From Bacillota bacterium (GTDB lineage Bacteria > Bacillota > Clostridia > Lachnospirales > Lachnospiraceae): 32,380 bases of DNA. Both the position numbers and the translations under genes were made by a program. Shown piece after piece: positions 8,734 to 18,103 of the stretch; position 1 is the first letter of the stretch; the number at the start of each line of letters is the position of its first letter. The stretch lies in the NCBI GenBank assembly GCA_023393095.1, contig JAEWMT010000035.1, positions 1 to 32,380 on the forward strand, written 5' to 3'. The notes beneath the pieces are model-generated. The model searched no databases and was not told the DNA's origin. It was given only the letters and a program-made list of their open reading frames with translations.

Positions 8734-9834
8734 TCAACTGCTTAGAATAAAGGATTTTGATATCCTAGATTTAATATCATACACATACTTAATCGTACTG
8801 ATACGACTTGACCAATCATTTTTGATATTCTTCCATTTTGAATAATTCTGATTTTCAATAAGACGTGCAAGGTTAAATATATCCAACCCCCTGGTTCTTG
8901 AATAATCAACTGCTTTCTCTATTATGTTCTGAATATATGCATTTTGCTCGTCGGTTAGTTTCGCCAGTTCTTCTTCTGTAAATATATCCTTGCCTGTAAG
9001 TATTTCCTTTACCGAAGATTCAAAATTCAAATAAACGGAAATTATAATCTCATTATTTTCAATCTCAGCCTTCAACTTTGTCTTTGTATAAGAAATCAAC
9101 AGACTTATCTTATCTTCTAGATAAACTGGGTAGCTTCTCATGATATTCTTAATAAAATTCACTCCGTCGTAGGTTTGCTGGTCCAAATAATCCAATAATT
9201 TAAATTTATCAAATACCGCATAGCCCTGGATTACATAGCCTGATTTATCAGCAATCAGATAAGGAACCAAAACAGCCGACATCGTCTGATCCATATCATT
9301 CAATATATTTACAACTGTATTATCATTTCTGGTTAAGTTTTCCTTCTGTTTTTGCTTAATTGCCTCAAGATCCTCATGAATTGTCTGCTTATTTTCAGTA
9401 CCTTTCTTAATAAAATCTGATGCACTCATATCTTTCACCACATAGATTAAGCCTTCCATTTTTATGGTTTCATCTCTGGATAAAAAATCAATGCTTTCCC
9501 TGATTCCCTGCTGCGCTGCACCGGAACCGATTAAAAATGCTCCTGTCTGGGCTAGTGAGATGGATTTCTTATTTTTTAATTTCAAATCCTCTAATGCTTT
9601 ATATGCTGTCTTTCCGATTCCCTCAGCAACCTTTTCTTTATCCGAGCTTCCACCCTTCTCAGGATCGGAACCACCTCCGGAATTGTAGAGCGCACTAATG
9701 GTGTACTGACCGTCAGAATAATCAATTCCCAAAACAAGTACCAGATCAATCTCATCAATTTCTTTTCTGCTGAAATCATGGGTACAGCCACACAACAACA
9801 AAAAAGGCAGTAATAATAGCAATAGTTTTTTCAT
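8734..9834 (-). CDS. Spore germinant receptor C subunit (Ger(x)C lipoprotein)
   Basis: This lipoprotein subunit of a GerA-type receptor is expected on the outer face of the inner spore membrane. The signal peptide MKKLLLLLLPFLLLCGC ends at lipobox Cys17. The mature protein shows the family's opening RKEIDEIDLVLVLGIDYSDGQYT, an IGKTAYKALEDL segment, and a C-terminal domain with LDIFNLARLIENQN and KWKNIKNDW. Length is 366 residues from 9834, chosen because the signal peptide begins there with GGTG upstream; the frame allows an ATG at 9855 without a ribosome binding site. It lies between the A subunit (107 bases upstream) and the small membrane protein (145 bases downstream). Confidence 0.92.
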   Translation of the reverse strand: MKKLLLLLLPFLLLCGCTHDFSRKEIDEIDLVLVLGIDYSDGQYTISALYNSGGGSDPEKGGSSDKEKVAEGIGKTAYKALEDLKLKNKKSISLAQTGAFLIGSGAAQQGIRESIDFLSRDETIKMEGLIYVVKDMSASDFIKKGTENKQTIHEDLEAIKQKQKENLTRNDNTVVNILNDMDQTMSAVLVPYLIADKSGYVIQGYAVFDKFKLLDYLDQQTYDGVNFIKNIMRSYPVYLEDKISLLISYTKTKLKAEIENNEIIISVYLNFESSVKEILTGKDIFTEEELAKLTDEQNAYIQNIIEKAVDYSRTRGLDIFNLARLIENQNYSKWKNIKNDWSSRISTIKYVYDIKSRISKSFILSS

Positions 9835-9941
9835 AAATTTCACCATCCGACGCATGATTTTTAACGTATCTTAGTTTATATCAAGGATTACGCTGGCACA
9901 GAACCTGTTAGCTTACAGTATCATTTGAATTCATTTCCAAC

Positions 9942-11396
9942 TTATTTTTGTTTAATGCGATTTTTAGGAGCAATTTTGGGGGAACGTTTATTGAAATACC
10001 GGATCGGAAATCTAAATATAGTATCCTTATGATTACTTTCATCTATATCTACAAACGGTGACAGATAGGCCACTCCATAATTATCCATGCTACATAAATG
10101 AGTTAATAATACAATCAAACCTACTACCAGACCTAAAAAACCACCCACCGCCGCTAATAGCGCAAATACAAATCTGATTACACGGATACCGCTGCTTAAA
10201 TCCTGATTCGGCATGACAAATCCGGCTATACCCGCTAAAGCTACCACTACTACTACAAGAGGTGATACTAAATTGGCAGTGACAGCAGATTGTCCTACAA
10301 CCAGACCACCAAGAATCGACATTGCAGTACCAACGGTCTTTGGCAATCGCAGTCCTGCTTCTATTAATATTTCAAAGGCTATTAATAATCCCAATACCTC
10401 TGTTGAGGACGAAAATGGTACATTCTGCTTTGCTGCCTGCGTTGATAACGCCAATTTTACCGGTAACATCTGATTCTGATAAGTAGTTGCAGCAATATAA
10501 AATGCAGGTAAGAATAAAGTTACGATCATCGCCAGATAACGGATAACACGAAGCGAAGAACCAATGATATAATGACTTGCATAATCCTCCGGAGACTGCA
10601 TTAACATCACTAATTGACATGGCAGCAGATAAACAAATGGAATGCCATCCACAATCAAAGCAACCCTGCCATCCGTAAGATTAGCAGAAATTCTGTCCGG
10701 CCTTTGTGTATACATAATCTGCGGAAAAAGACTTTTCGGATTTTCCATTAAATATTCTTCAATAAAGGCCGGAGTTGAAATATTATCAATATCAATTGCC
10801 TGAATTTTTTCGCGGATTTTATTCACGGTATCCATATTAGCAATATTACTGATATAACAGAGTGCTAGGTCAGTCTTAGATACCTTTCCTGCTGTCAGGC
10901 TTTCGATTACAAGATACTCCGAATGAATCCGTTTACGTATCTGAGCCGTATTGCTTCGTATAGCTTCAACAAAGGAATCCTTGGCGCCCTTCATGACACC
11001 TTCTTCCGTTGGCTCGGAGATAGAACGTTTATCAAATTTTCTGACATCATATACAATAGCTTTTTGTTCTCCGTCAAAAATTAAGGCAAGATTTCCGCTC
11101 ATGACTTTTTTTAACAATAACTGATAATCACTTTCTTCCGATGTAAAAACATGGTAAGCACCACCGCTTAGTAGATAATCCATGACTTCTTTTTCTGTCT
11201 TATACTGATGGATATACTGATCACTACGAATCGATTGTAGGATTGCCTGATCCGTTTCAAGGGAATCAATCATCCCATCCACACAGAATATGTGAAAGGT
11301 AATATCATTTTGATTTATCTTAATAGGACGAATCGTTACATCAACGCTTTTTGAAAATAACTCTTTTATTGCCTGAGAATTAATAACCTGTTCCAT
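9942..11396 (-). CDS. Spore germinant receptor A subunit (GerAA/SpoVAF family)
   Basis: This is the largest germinant-receptor subunit: a soluble N-terminal domain followed by about five membrane helices. Family landmarks are visible: ERP-like PDRISANLTDGRVALIVDG with PFVYLLPCQL, the loop AAKQNVPFSS, RLPKTVGTAMSILGGLVVGQSA, and NQDLSSGIRVIRF. Length (484 residues) is normal. GGAG lies just before the ATG. As first gene of the operon it sets its expression; such operons are normally transcribed in the forespore by sigma-G, but I could not identify a convincing sigma-G -10 box upstream. Together with the C, B and small membrane proteins it should trigger germination in response to a nutrient. 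Confidence 0.94.
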   Translation of the reverse strand: MEQVINSQAIKELFSKSVDVTIRPIKINQNDITFHIFCVDGMIDSLETDQAILQSIRSDQYIHQYKTEKEVMDYLLSGGAYHVFTSEESDYQLLLKKVMSGNLALIFDGEQKAIVYDVRKFDKRSISEPTEEGVMKGAKDSFVEAIRSNTAQIRKRIHSEYLVIESLTAGKVSKTDLALCYISNIANMDTVNKIREKIQAIDIDNISTPAFIEEYLMENPKSLFPQIMYTQRPDRISANLTDGRVALIVDGIPFVYLLPCQLVMLMQSPEDYASHYIIGSSLRVIRYLAMIVTLFLPAFYIAATTYQNQMLPVKLALSTQAAKQNVPFSSSTEVLGLLIAFEILIEAGLRLPKTVGTAMSILGGLVVGQSAVTANLVSPLVVVVVALAGIAGFVMPNQDLSSGIRVIRFVFALLAAVGGFLGLVVGLIVLLTHLCSMDNYGVAYLSPFVDIDESNHKDTIFRFPIRYFNKRSPKIAPKNRIKQK

Positions 11397-11791
11397 ATTT
11401 TCTCCATTCTGCAGAAGATTCAGCTTAAGAAACTTAATTTATTTACTAATTAATCCTAAATTTTATGTGAACTAGATTGTAATTTCAAATTTAATTATAT
11501 ATAAAATTTTTAAAATTTTTAATTATCTAATTTAATTATCTAATCAAGTTTATTAATTATTTCATTAATGAATTATTCAATAATCCTATTCTTACAAAAA
11601 GAAGGTTTTTTTATTCATAAAGTCATGTTTTACCTGTTAAAATTGAATGCATTAAAAAAGGCTTCTCCAAACACCCCTTACCGTACCTCGTTTTGTTTAT
11701 CCGGGGTATTATGGGCATTTAGAGTCAGCCTATTTTAAGTCACCTTCATTATGCAGTCATAACCTTAAGTACTCGATATTAATCATATGTA
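11397..11791. other. Intergenic region between the germination operon and the small gene at 11.8 kb
   Basis: The half next to the A-subunit gene (about 11440-11600) is extremely AT-rich and must contain the operon promoter. A TGAATA word on the minus strand near 11615 resembles a sigma-G -35 box, but nothing at the right distance looks like CATAnTA. The other half holds the long hairpin described separately. No gene is evident. Confidence 0.6.
11654..11730 (-). terminator. Long stem-loop with U-tail: terminator or small RNA end
   Basis: On the minus strand GGCU pairs with AGCC at the base, then CUC with GAG, then AUACCCC with GGGGUGU, enclosing a loop of about 25 bases. It is followed directly by six U residues (11654-11659). 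It begins about 60 bases after the stop codon of the small gene at 11792, so it may end that transcript. Its three-tier stem and large apical loop are more elaborate than the other terminators here. Confidence 0.6.
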
Positions 11792-12025
11792 TTACTTTAC
11801 AAAATAATCTTCCACTAAATCTTTAATATGTACCGGAAACACTTTCCCATTCGTCATCAGTTTTAGAAAAATATTAGCTTCTTCTTCATCTTCTGTAAAA
11901 TTTTCTATATAACAATAATTAATTCGATCTTCACTGCCTTCAATGTAACTTTCGAAACTATATAATGCATTCTTAAATATCAGATGATATATTATCTGAA
12001 TATCTTCCACTTTTGTTCTCTTCAC
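11792..12025 (-). CDS. Small acidic protein, function unknown (possibly DUF6514-like)
   Basis: This 77-residue soluble protein has no signal peptide or membrane helix. The middle is acidic (ENFTEDEEEANIF) and the end reads KVFPVHIKDLVEDYFVK, which recalls the C-terminus of a small conserved clostridial family (DUF6514) as I remember it. The start is GTG at 12025, with AAGG about 7 bases upstream; an in-frame stop lies about 45 bases further upstream with no ATG between. It is flanked by noncoding DNA on both sides, so it is probably transcribed alone. No function can be assigned. Confidence 0.6.
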   Translation of the reverse strand: MKRTKVEDIQIIYHLIFKNALYSFESYIEGSEDRINYCYIENFTEDEEEANIFLKLMTNGKVFPVHIKDLVEDYFVK

Positions 12026-12194
12026 AATAGCCTTAAGTATTTTTTCTATCCTGTAACGCCACCCTTCTTAGCACAACAAAAAATGACCGCAGAAATGATA
12101 ATATTTGACACCTTTATTATATCAGAAGTATAGCATGCTTACGAGCAGAATATTTCAATTTATTTTATGTAAATAATAGTACAAGTGGTTGGAA

Positions 12195-12353
12195 TTACCA
12201 TTTCCTTAATAGGATTTCTACCACTGAACCCTGAATAATAAAAGCTCCCAATAATGCTATGAGATTGTAGATATTATTATCATTGTTAATTCCAATAAGA
12301 TCTGCCCTAAAACTGTTATACAGCCGATAGATATGAATCCAATATAAATCCAA
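12195..12353 (-). other. Possible 52-codon reading frame or gene remnant
   Basis: A minus-strand frame from TTG at 12353 to TAA at 12195 encodes a protein-like sequence that includes NLIALLGAFIIQGSVVEILL, a probable membrane helix, before a final RKW. No ribosome binding site precedes the TTG, and an in-frame stop lies two codons upstream. It starts shortly after the nifJ terminator. A degraded gene end is more likely than an active gene. The rest of the 12026-12437 gap shows only AT-rich DNA and the terminator. Confidence 0.25.
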
Positions 12354-12376
12354 TCAGACTTTTTAAGGTTCAATCT

Positions 12377-12432
12377 AAAAAAGAACCCTGAATTGAAGTC
12401 ATGTTTTGTCATGATACTTCATTTCAGGGTTC
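12377..12432 (-). terminator. Intrinsic terminator of nifJ
   Basis: On the minus strand, GAACCCTGAA (12423-12432) pairs with TTCAGGGTTC (12383-12392), and the stem continues inward through TGAAGT/ACTTCA-like and CATG/CATG pairs. Six U residues follow (12377-12382). It begins 6 bases after the PFOR stop codon. Confidence 0.9.
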
Positions 12433-12437
12433 AAATA

Positions 12438-15400
12438 TTATACTGTCGTCCAGTCTACTTTAATATCTATCGGTGCAGCCTCTGCCATCTGTTTATAGAT
12501 TTCATATTTCTCCTTAGCATATAATTCAGCCGTTTTAAATAGCTTTTCTGCTTGTTCCGGAAATGCTTTTTCGAGAGAACTATAACGAACCTGATTCATG
12601 ATAAAATCACGAAAGCTTTCGGTAGGCTCTTTCGAATCTAAGATAAATGGATTCTTTCCATCATCTTTCAGCTCCGGATTATACCGGTACAGATGCCAAT
12701 ATCCGCAGGCAACCGCTTTCTTAATCGTAGCCATACTTCTACCCATACCTTCCTTAATTCCATGGTTGATACAGGGTGCATATGCGATTACGATAGAAGG
12801 CCCATGATATTCTTCTGCTTCCCGGAAAGCTTTAATAAGCTGTGTATTATCTGCATTAATACCAACCTGTGCAACATACACATTGCCATAAGTCATCATC
12901 ATACGACCAAGATCCTTCTTACCTTGTTTCTTACCGGAAGCTGCGAATTTAGCAATAGCTGCTGTTGGCGTTGACTTTGATGCCTGTCCGCCGGTATTGG
13001 AATAAACCTCGGTATCGAAAACCAAGATATTCACATCTTCACCGGAAGCCATGACATGATCCAGACCACCATATCCGATATCGTATGCCCATCCGTCACC
13101 TCCGAGCATCCAGATTGAGCGTTTCACCAGATAATCTCTTTTTTCCTTGATTTCATTAACTATTAGCTGAATTTCAGTATCCGTTGAGGTGAATTCTTCT
13201 AGAACATCTACTACCTTTTTGCTGGCTTCTTCCGAAGACTTTCCATCCTCTTTATAGTGAATCCAGTCATGGAAGGCTTCCTTCACTCTCTCTTCCACAT
13301 TCATACCGTTCAGCTTACGCATATTATCCTCGAGCTTATCTCTTAGCTGCTTTACCGCCAGATACATACCAAATCCAAACTCTGCGTTATCTTCAAATAA
13401 GGAGTTTGCCCAAGATGGTCCCTTTCCTTCACGATTAATCGTATATGCAGTACTTGGTGCAGATGCACCCCAGATAGAAGAACATCCCGTGGCATTGGCA
13501 ATCATCATACGTTCTCCAAATAACTGAGTCAGAAGTTTTATATAAGGAGTTTCCCCACAACCTGCACAGGCACCAGAAAATTCTATTAAAGGTGCTTTAA
13601 ATTGACTGTCTTTATAAATTTGACCGTAAGAAATATTTTCTTTAAAACTGACATTTTCAACTGCAAATTTCCAGTTTTCGATTTCCTTAGGTACCTGTGT
13701 TCCGATAGGTTCCATAATTAAAGCTTTTCCCTTTGCCGGGCAGACATCTGCACAGTTACCGCAGCCAGTACAGTCCATCGGACTAATCTGTATTTTATAT
13801 TGAAGTCCTTCTAAATTCTTTCCGACAGCTTTCTTTGTTACAAATGTTTCCGGTGCTTTCTCCAGTTCTTCGTCATTTAACAGGAAAGGCCGTATTACAG
13901 CATGGGGGCAGACATAAGAGCACTGATTACATTGGATACAGCGTTCTTCAATCCATTCCGGAACATTCACTGCAATACCACGTTTTTCATATGCTGTTGT
14001 TCCAGCTGGGAAGGTACCATCCTGAATTCCATTAAATGCACTGACCGGTAAATCTCCGCCCTTCATTTCAGACATAGGGCGCATAATTTCCCTGATAAAC
14101 TTCGGTTCCTCTTCATTCGTTGTCTTCTCTATCTCCAGTTTGAGCCAGTCCTTCGGTACAGAAACCTTTTTGATTGATTTGATTCCCTGATCCACAGCCT
14201 CCTGGTTCATAGTAACAACCTTTTCACCTTTTTTACCATACATTTTATTTATACCGGCCTTCAGTTCTTTCACAAATACATCTTCCGGCAGTATATTGGT
14301 AAGTTTGAAGAATGCTCCCTGCATGATCATGTTTATTCTATTACCAAGACCAATCTTTTCTGCTATTCCAATTGCATTGATGGTATAGAATCTAACTTCT
14401 TTTTCTGCAATCTGCTTTTTCATAATATTCGGAAGATGTAGTTCGAGCTCTTCACCCTCCCATTGGGTATTAAGGACAAATACGCCGCCTTTTTTAATAC
14501 TTTGAAGAAGATCGTATTTATGAATATAGGACTGATTATGGCAGGCGACATAATTTGCATGGGAAACCAGATAAGTGGACCTAATCGGGTCCTTACCAAA
14601 CCTCAGATGTGATACGGTTAAACCACCTGATTTTTTTGAATCATAATCAAAATATGCCTGAACCTTAAGATCAGAATGTTCACCGATAATTTTAATTGCT
14701 TGCTTATTCGCGCCAACCGTACCATCAGAACCAAGGCCCCAGATCTGACAGGATACCATATCTTCAGGTTCTACCTGTAAATCCTTGACCGGTTGAAGAG
14801 AAGTTTTCGTAACATCATCGTTAATACCAATCGTAAATCCGTTCTTTACCTTATCTTCTTTTAAATTATTAAATACCGCTGCAATTTGACCTGGTGTAGT
14901 ATCCTTTGAACCAAGTCCGTAACGTCCACCATATATTTCCGGAGGATTTTCCTTATCCATAAAGCAGGAACATACATCCAAGAAAAGGGGTTCTCCAATG
15001 GCACCGGGTTCTTTGGTTCGATCAAGCACTGCAACCTTCTTAACTGATCTTGGCATACATTTTACAAAATGATCCATCGAGAATGGCCGATATAAATGCA
15101 CCTTAACCACACCATATTTCTCGCCCAGATTATTTAAATAATCGATAGTCTGCTCTATTGTCTGAGTTACTGACCCCATGGCTACAATTACAAACTCGGC
15201 ATCACTAGCGCCGTAATAATCAAATAACCCATAGGTCCTTCCCGTACGTTCTCCCATTTTCTTCATGTAGTCTTCTACAATCGGCACGATATCGTAATAA
15301 AAGGGATTGGATGCTTCTCTTCCCTGAAAATAAATATCCGAATTCTGTGCAGTACCGCGGATTACAGGATGATTCGGAGACAGTGAACGGTCACGGAATT

Positions 15401-16004
15401 CCTTTACCGCCTGCATATCAACCATTTCGGAATAATCTCTGTATTCCAGTGTTTCAATCTTTTGAACCTCATGAGAAGTTCTAAAACCATCAAAAAAATG
15501 AACAAAAGGAAGCCTTCCTTTTATTGCTGATAAATGTGCTACTGGAGCCAGATCCGCAACCTCCTGAACAGATCCGGAAGCCAGCATTGCACAGCCAGTC
15601 TGCCTGGTAGCCATAACATCCTGATGATCTCCAAAAATATTTAAAGCATGTGTTGCAATTGCTCTCGCACTGACGTGAATAACACCTGGCAGCAGTTCAC
15701 CAGCAGCTTTATACATATTGGGTATCATTAATAATAATCCTTGAGATGCAGTAAAGGTAGTTGTCAACGCTCCTGCTTGTAATGAACCGTGAAAGGCTCC
15801 TGATGCCCCGGCTTCTGATTGCATCTCAACTACATTGACCTCCTGCCCAAAGATGTTTTTTCTTCCGTTTGCAGCCCATTCATCTGTAGACTCAGCCATA
15901 CCTGAAGAAGGTGTAATAGGATAAATCGCAGCTACTTCCGTAAATGCATAGGCAGCATAAGCTGCGGCTGTATTTCCATCCACCGTCATTTGAATTTTCG
16001 ACAT
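12438..16004 (-). CDS. nifJ: Pyruvate:ferredoxin (flavodoxin) oxidoreductase, single-chain PFOR
   Basis: This cytoplasmic enzyme oxidises pyruvate with CoA to acetyl-CoA and CO2, reducing ferredoxin; it is central to clostridial fermentation. Length (1188 residues) is normal for the homodimeric form. In order: the N-terminal pyruvate-binding domain (YPITPSSGMAE near residue 30), the transketolase-like second domain, the CoA-binding domain with GLGSDGTVGANK near 430, a two-cluster ferredoxin domain (CIQCNQCSYVCP near 690 and CTGCGNCADVCP near 745), and the TPP domain (GDGWAYDIGYGG near 968, then EVYSNTGGQ). Cysteines for the proximal cluster appear in ACAGCGE (about 810), ATGCSS (about 838) and APCINHG (about 1076). 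AGGAGG precedes the ATG. It starts 10 bases after a 64-residue gene, so the two are probably cotranscribed, and a strong terminator follows. Confidence 0.98.
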   Translation of the reverse strand: MSKIQMTVDGNTAAAYAAYAFTEVAAIYPITPSSGMAESTDEWAANGRKNIFGQEVNVVEMQSEAGASGAFHGSLQAGALTTTFTASQGLLLMIPNMYKAAGELLPGVIHVSARAIATHALNIFGDHQDVMATRQTGCAMLASGSVQEVADLAPVAHLSAIKGRLPFVHFFDGFRTSHEVQKIETLEYRDYSEMVDMQAVKEFRDRSLSPNHPVIRGTAQNSDIYFQGREASNPFYYDIVPIVEDYMKKMGERTGRTYGLFDYYGASDAEFVIVAMGSVTQTIEQTIDYLNNLGEKYGVVKVHLYRPFSMDHFVKCMPRSVKKVAVLDRTKEPGAIGEPLFLDVCSCFMDKENPPEIYGGRYGLGSKDTTPGQIAAVFNNLKEDKVKNGFTIGINDDVTKTSLQPVKDLQVEPEDMVSCQIWGLGSDGTVGANKQAIKIIGEHSDLKVQAYFDYDSKKSGGLTVSHLRFGKDPIRSTYLVSHANYVACHNQSYIHKYDLLQSIKKGGVFVLNTQWEGEELELHLPNIMKKQIAEKEVRFYTINAIGIAEKIGLGNRINMIMQGAFFKLTNILPEDVFVKELKAGINKMYGKKGEKVVTMNQEAVDQGIKSIKKVSVPKDWLKLEIEKTTNEEEPKFIREIMRPMSEMKGGDLPVSAFNGIQDGTFPAGTTAYEKRGIAVNVPEWIEERCIQCNQCSYVCPHAVIRPFLLNDEELEKAPETFVTKKAVGKNLEGLQYKIQISPMDCTGCGNCADVCPAKGKALIMEPIGTQVPKEIENWKFAVENVSFKENISYGQIYKDSQFKAPLIEFSGACAGCGETPYIKLLTQLFGERMMIANATGCSSIWGASAPSTAYTINREGKGPSWANSLFEDNAEFGFGMYLAVKQLRDKLEDNMRKLNGMNVEERVKEAFHDWIHYKEDGKSSEEASKKVVDVLEEFTSTDTEIQLIVNEIKEKRDYLVKRSIWMLGGDGWAYDIGYGGLDHVMASGEDVNILVFDTEVYSNTGGQASKSTPTAAIAKFAASGKKQGKKDLGRMMMTYGNVYVAQVGINADNTQLIKAFREAEEYHGPSIVIAYAPCINHGIKEGMGRSMATIKKAVACGYWHLYRYNPELKDDGKNPFILDSKEPTESFRDFIMNQVRYSSLEKAFPEQAEKLFKTAELYAKEKYEIYKQMAEAAPIDIKVDWTTV

Positions 16005-16014
16005 ATTTGCCTCC

Positions 16015-16209
16015 TTATAACTTACTTCCGTTATCTACCCAGTCCTTAGCATCTATGACATTATCAATGGAGGGTATATTTACCTGATCCACATCATAGT
16101 TACTTTCCGAGTTCTGCCACGCTGCTAAACCTTCACTATTGGTCGGTCTTTGTGTGTTAAGTCTTTTATTGTTCTTTCCCTGGAAATTATCTTTCTTATT
16201 AATAAGCAT
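16015..16209 (-). CDS. Small protein resembling clostridial spore surface proteins (DUF3787-like)
   Basis: This 64-residue hydrophilic protein has no signal peptide. Its second half (GLAAWQNSESNYDVDQVNIP, then SIDNVIDAKDWVD) follows the pattern TAAWAN...VxIPS...V..AKEWVD that I associate with a small clostridial family named for a C. difficile spore surface protein (DUF3787, CDIF630_02480-type). That identification is from memory and unverified. GGAGG lies 7 bases before the ATG. It sits 10 bases upstream of nifJ in the same direction, which makes cotranscription likely and is the odd part: a possible spore-surface protein tied to a core metabolic enzyme. Confidence 0.75.
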   Translation of the reverse strand: MLINKKDNFQGKNNKRLNTQRPTNSEGLAAWQNSESNYDVDQVNIPSIDNVIDAKDWVDNGSKL

Positions 16210-16765
16210 GATCTTACCTCCATTTTCATAATTTGTTATCGCAAATATCAGCTGAATATGAATCCTTTGTTCTAATATTTACTCTGTAAAATTGTTTCCC
16301 TTTTTTCAAATATCTATTACATAAGAACATGAATTATTAATAGAAAGAATGGTGTAAGCCTCAAAGATGAGAAATTAAAGAAACCATTAATTCTGATATT
16401 ATTATTCTACTTCAATGTAAAGTTGGAATTCACTAATGTCTTTTTCATATGGTAAAGATAGGACTTATAAAGCAAACATCTTGCTTCAACTCCAAAACAA
16501 TTGAAAGAAACATTCAATTGTTTATTTTTATATGCCTTTTTTCTGTCCCAAACTAACCTTAAAAATCATAAGCGAATTGGTTTACTTAACATTCTCGAAT
16601 AAAAAATATCAAAACTAATGGCTTCTAATTGATATTACATGCTGATTTTATCTGCTTTACTTTACATTTTAATGTAAATTCATATTTCAGTTTAATAGCG
16701 TTATTAATCCGTTGTAACGGAGTGGCACGCCATTGAAACGAAATATTCTTATTTGGAAATTATGT
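16210..16765. other. Intergenic region upstream of the small gene and nifJ
   Basis: No gene is evident. It must contain the promoter of the operon; the best minus-strand candidate is TTGAGG with TATTAA 16 bases on (around 16340-16366), which is weak. It also holds a hairpin (16495-16523), a palindrome TTTACATTTTAATGTAAA (16661-16678) with a related half-site AATGTAAAG near 16420, and a small CCGTT/AACGG stem near 16712. Confidence 0.5.
16495..16523 (-). terminator. Possible intrinsic terminator
   Basis: AAACAATTGAA (16495-16505) pairs perfectly with TTCAATTGTTT (16513-16523) over an AT-rich 11-bp stem. Short U-runs flank it on both strands. It lies about 240 bases beyond the amino-acid permease stop, so it could end that transcript, but the distance leaves doubt. 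Confidence 0.4.
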
Positions 16766-18103
16766 TTATAATATATGTTCTTTGTTTTTTATATAATATA
16801 ATCCTCCGGAAAAAATAATGATAAAACAAATTAGAAAATAATAAATAAAAAGTGGATGTGTGATACTGCCCGACAATATGACAAAGGAACCTACACAAGC
16901 AAGAATCGGTATCAAATATCCTTTTACTTTCCCTTTTATCTTACCCAGCTTAGCTTGTCTCATTACTGCAATATAAAGAACGATATAATTCAGATAGCTG
17001 ACACCAATCGCGATCTCCGAGACATCACCTCTCATACCAAACTTTTGCGTAATATAGTGGATTAGCATCCAGATAACAGATAATACATAGGAAAGAATTG
17101 CCGAATTAAAAGGCATTCCCTTCAAACCTTCATTCTCTTTTTTAATATATTTACTTCCTGGTATCATATTTCTAAGTGCCAATGAATAAGGCATTCTAAT
17201 AAATCCAAGCGTAATTCCATTAACTGTTCCAAGTACAGAAATTACAACAAAAACAAGAATTAATTTTGCACCAATACTTCCAAATAACATATTTGCTGCA
17301 TTGAATACCGATGCATCCCCTTGTTTCATTATCATCTCTGGATTAATAAGTGAAGTAATTCCTATAAAATATGAAACATATGCAAATAAAATAATAAGTG
17401 GTGAAACCGTCAGGGCAATCGGAAGATTCCTTTTACTGTTTTTGATTTCGTTACAAATTGTTGTTGATACTATCCATCCATCGAAGGAAAATGCAATCGG
17501 AGCAAAGGCTGCAAGCCACCCCCAACTGGTAGTTGCACTTTTAAAATTACTCACATCATTTACTAGTATTTTACCCGGATGCCCTAAAAGCAATCCTGCA
17601 ACTGCAATAATAATTAAAGGTATTAATTTAATAATCATTGATGTATTTTGTAAAATCCCGCCCAGCTTAGCTGAGAGTGTATTAATTACAAATAATGCAG
17701 TCAGACAAATAAAACCAATAATTATCGTAGTTTCCAATGTAAATCCAATACCGAACAGCTGGCAAATATAGATACCGGTAACCCAGGAAACAACCGCTGC
17801 TAACGTCGGCAAATAAAGAAATGTCTGAAACCATCCAAAAGCACAGGAGATTCCTATACCAACAAATTCTTCAGTATAAGCAACTAAACCACCCGGTTTA
17901 TCCGTCAGATTTGCTAATTGTGATATCGTTAGACATCCAAAAACAATTGCAATCGCAGCTACAAAAAAAATAATAATTCCTAATAGTACATTTCCCTTCG
18001 TATATTCAAGTACATTATCAGCCTTAAAAAATATACCCGATCCTATAACAATACCTGTAATCATTGTTATAGCTGTAAATAATCCGTACCTTCTTTTTTC
18101 CAT
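16766..18103 (-). CDS. APC-family amino-acid permease
   Basis: This is a cytoplasmic-membrane amino-acid transporter of the APC superfamily, similar in layout to L-type exchangers such as SteT. About twelve hydrophobic segments are visible. The first carries GIVIGSGIFFKADNVLEYT, the conserved unwound TM1 substrate-binding loop, and the second region has CLTISQLANLTDKPGG with EEFVGIG. TM6 contains FAPIAFSFDGW. I place the start at 18103 (445 residues), where GAGGAG lies 7 bases upstream; the frame runs on to an ATG at 18166, adding a basic N-terminus without a ribosome binding site. Substrate is unknown. The gene stands alone. Confidence 0.9.
   Translation of the reverse strand: MEKRRYGLFTAITMITGIVIGSGIFFKADNVLEYTKGNVLLGIIIFFVAAIAIVFGCLTISQLANLTDKPGGLVAYTEEFVGIGISCAFGWFQTFLYLPTLAAVVSWVTGIYICQLFGIGFTLETTIIIGFICLTALFVINTLSAKLGGILQNTSMIIKLIPLIIIAVAGLLLGHPGKILVNDVSNFKSATTSWGWLAAFAPIAFSFDGWIVSTTICNEIKNSKRNLPIALTVSPLIILFAYVSYFIGITSLINPEMIMKQGDASVFNAANMLFGSIGAKLILVFVVISVLGTVNGITLGFIRMPYSLALRNMIPGSKYIKKENEGLKGMPFNSAILSYVLSVIWMLIHYITQKFGMRGDVSEIAIGVSYLNYIVLYIAVMRQAKLGKIKGKVKGYLIPILACVGSFVILSGSITHPLFIYYFLICFIIIFSGGLYYIKNKEHIL

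Noticed and set aside
11580..11640. Sigma-G promoter of the germination operon
   Set aside because: A TGAATA word is present on the minus strand, but no CATAnTA-like -10 box sits 17-18 bases downstream.
11660..11730. tRNA or known riboswitch
   Set aside because: The closing stem suggested a compact RNA, but there is no T-loop GTTCGA and no recognisable aptamer core.
12598..14035. Several plus-strand reading frames of 66-93 codons opposite nifJ
   Set aside because: They lie antisense to a clear, full-length PFOR and have no ribosome sites or recognisable protein sequence.
17301..17771. 156-codon plus-strand frame opposite the APC permease
   Set aside because: It mirrors the permease codons and lacks a ribosome binding site; the permease is unambiguous.
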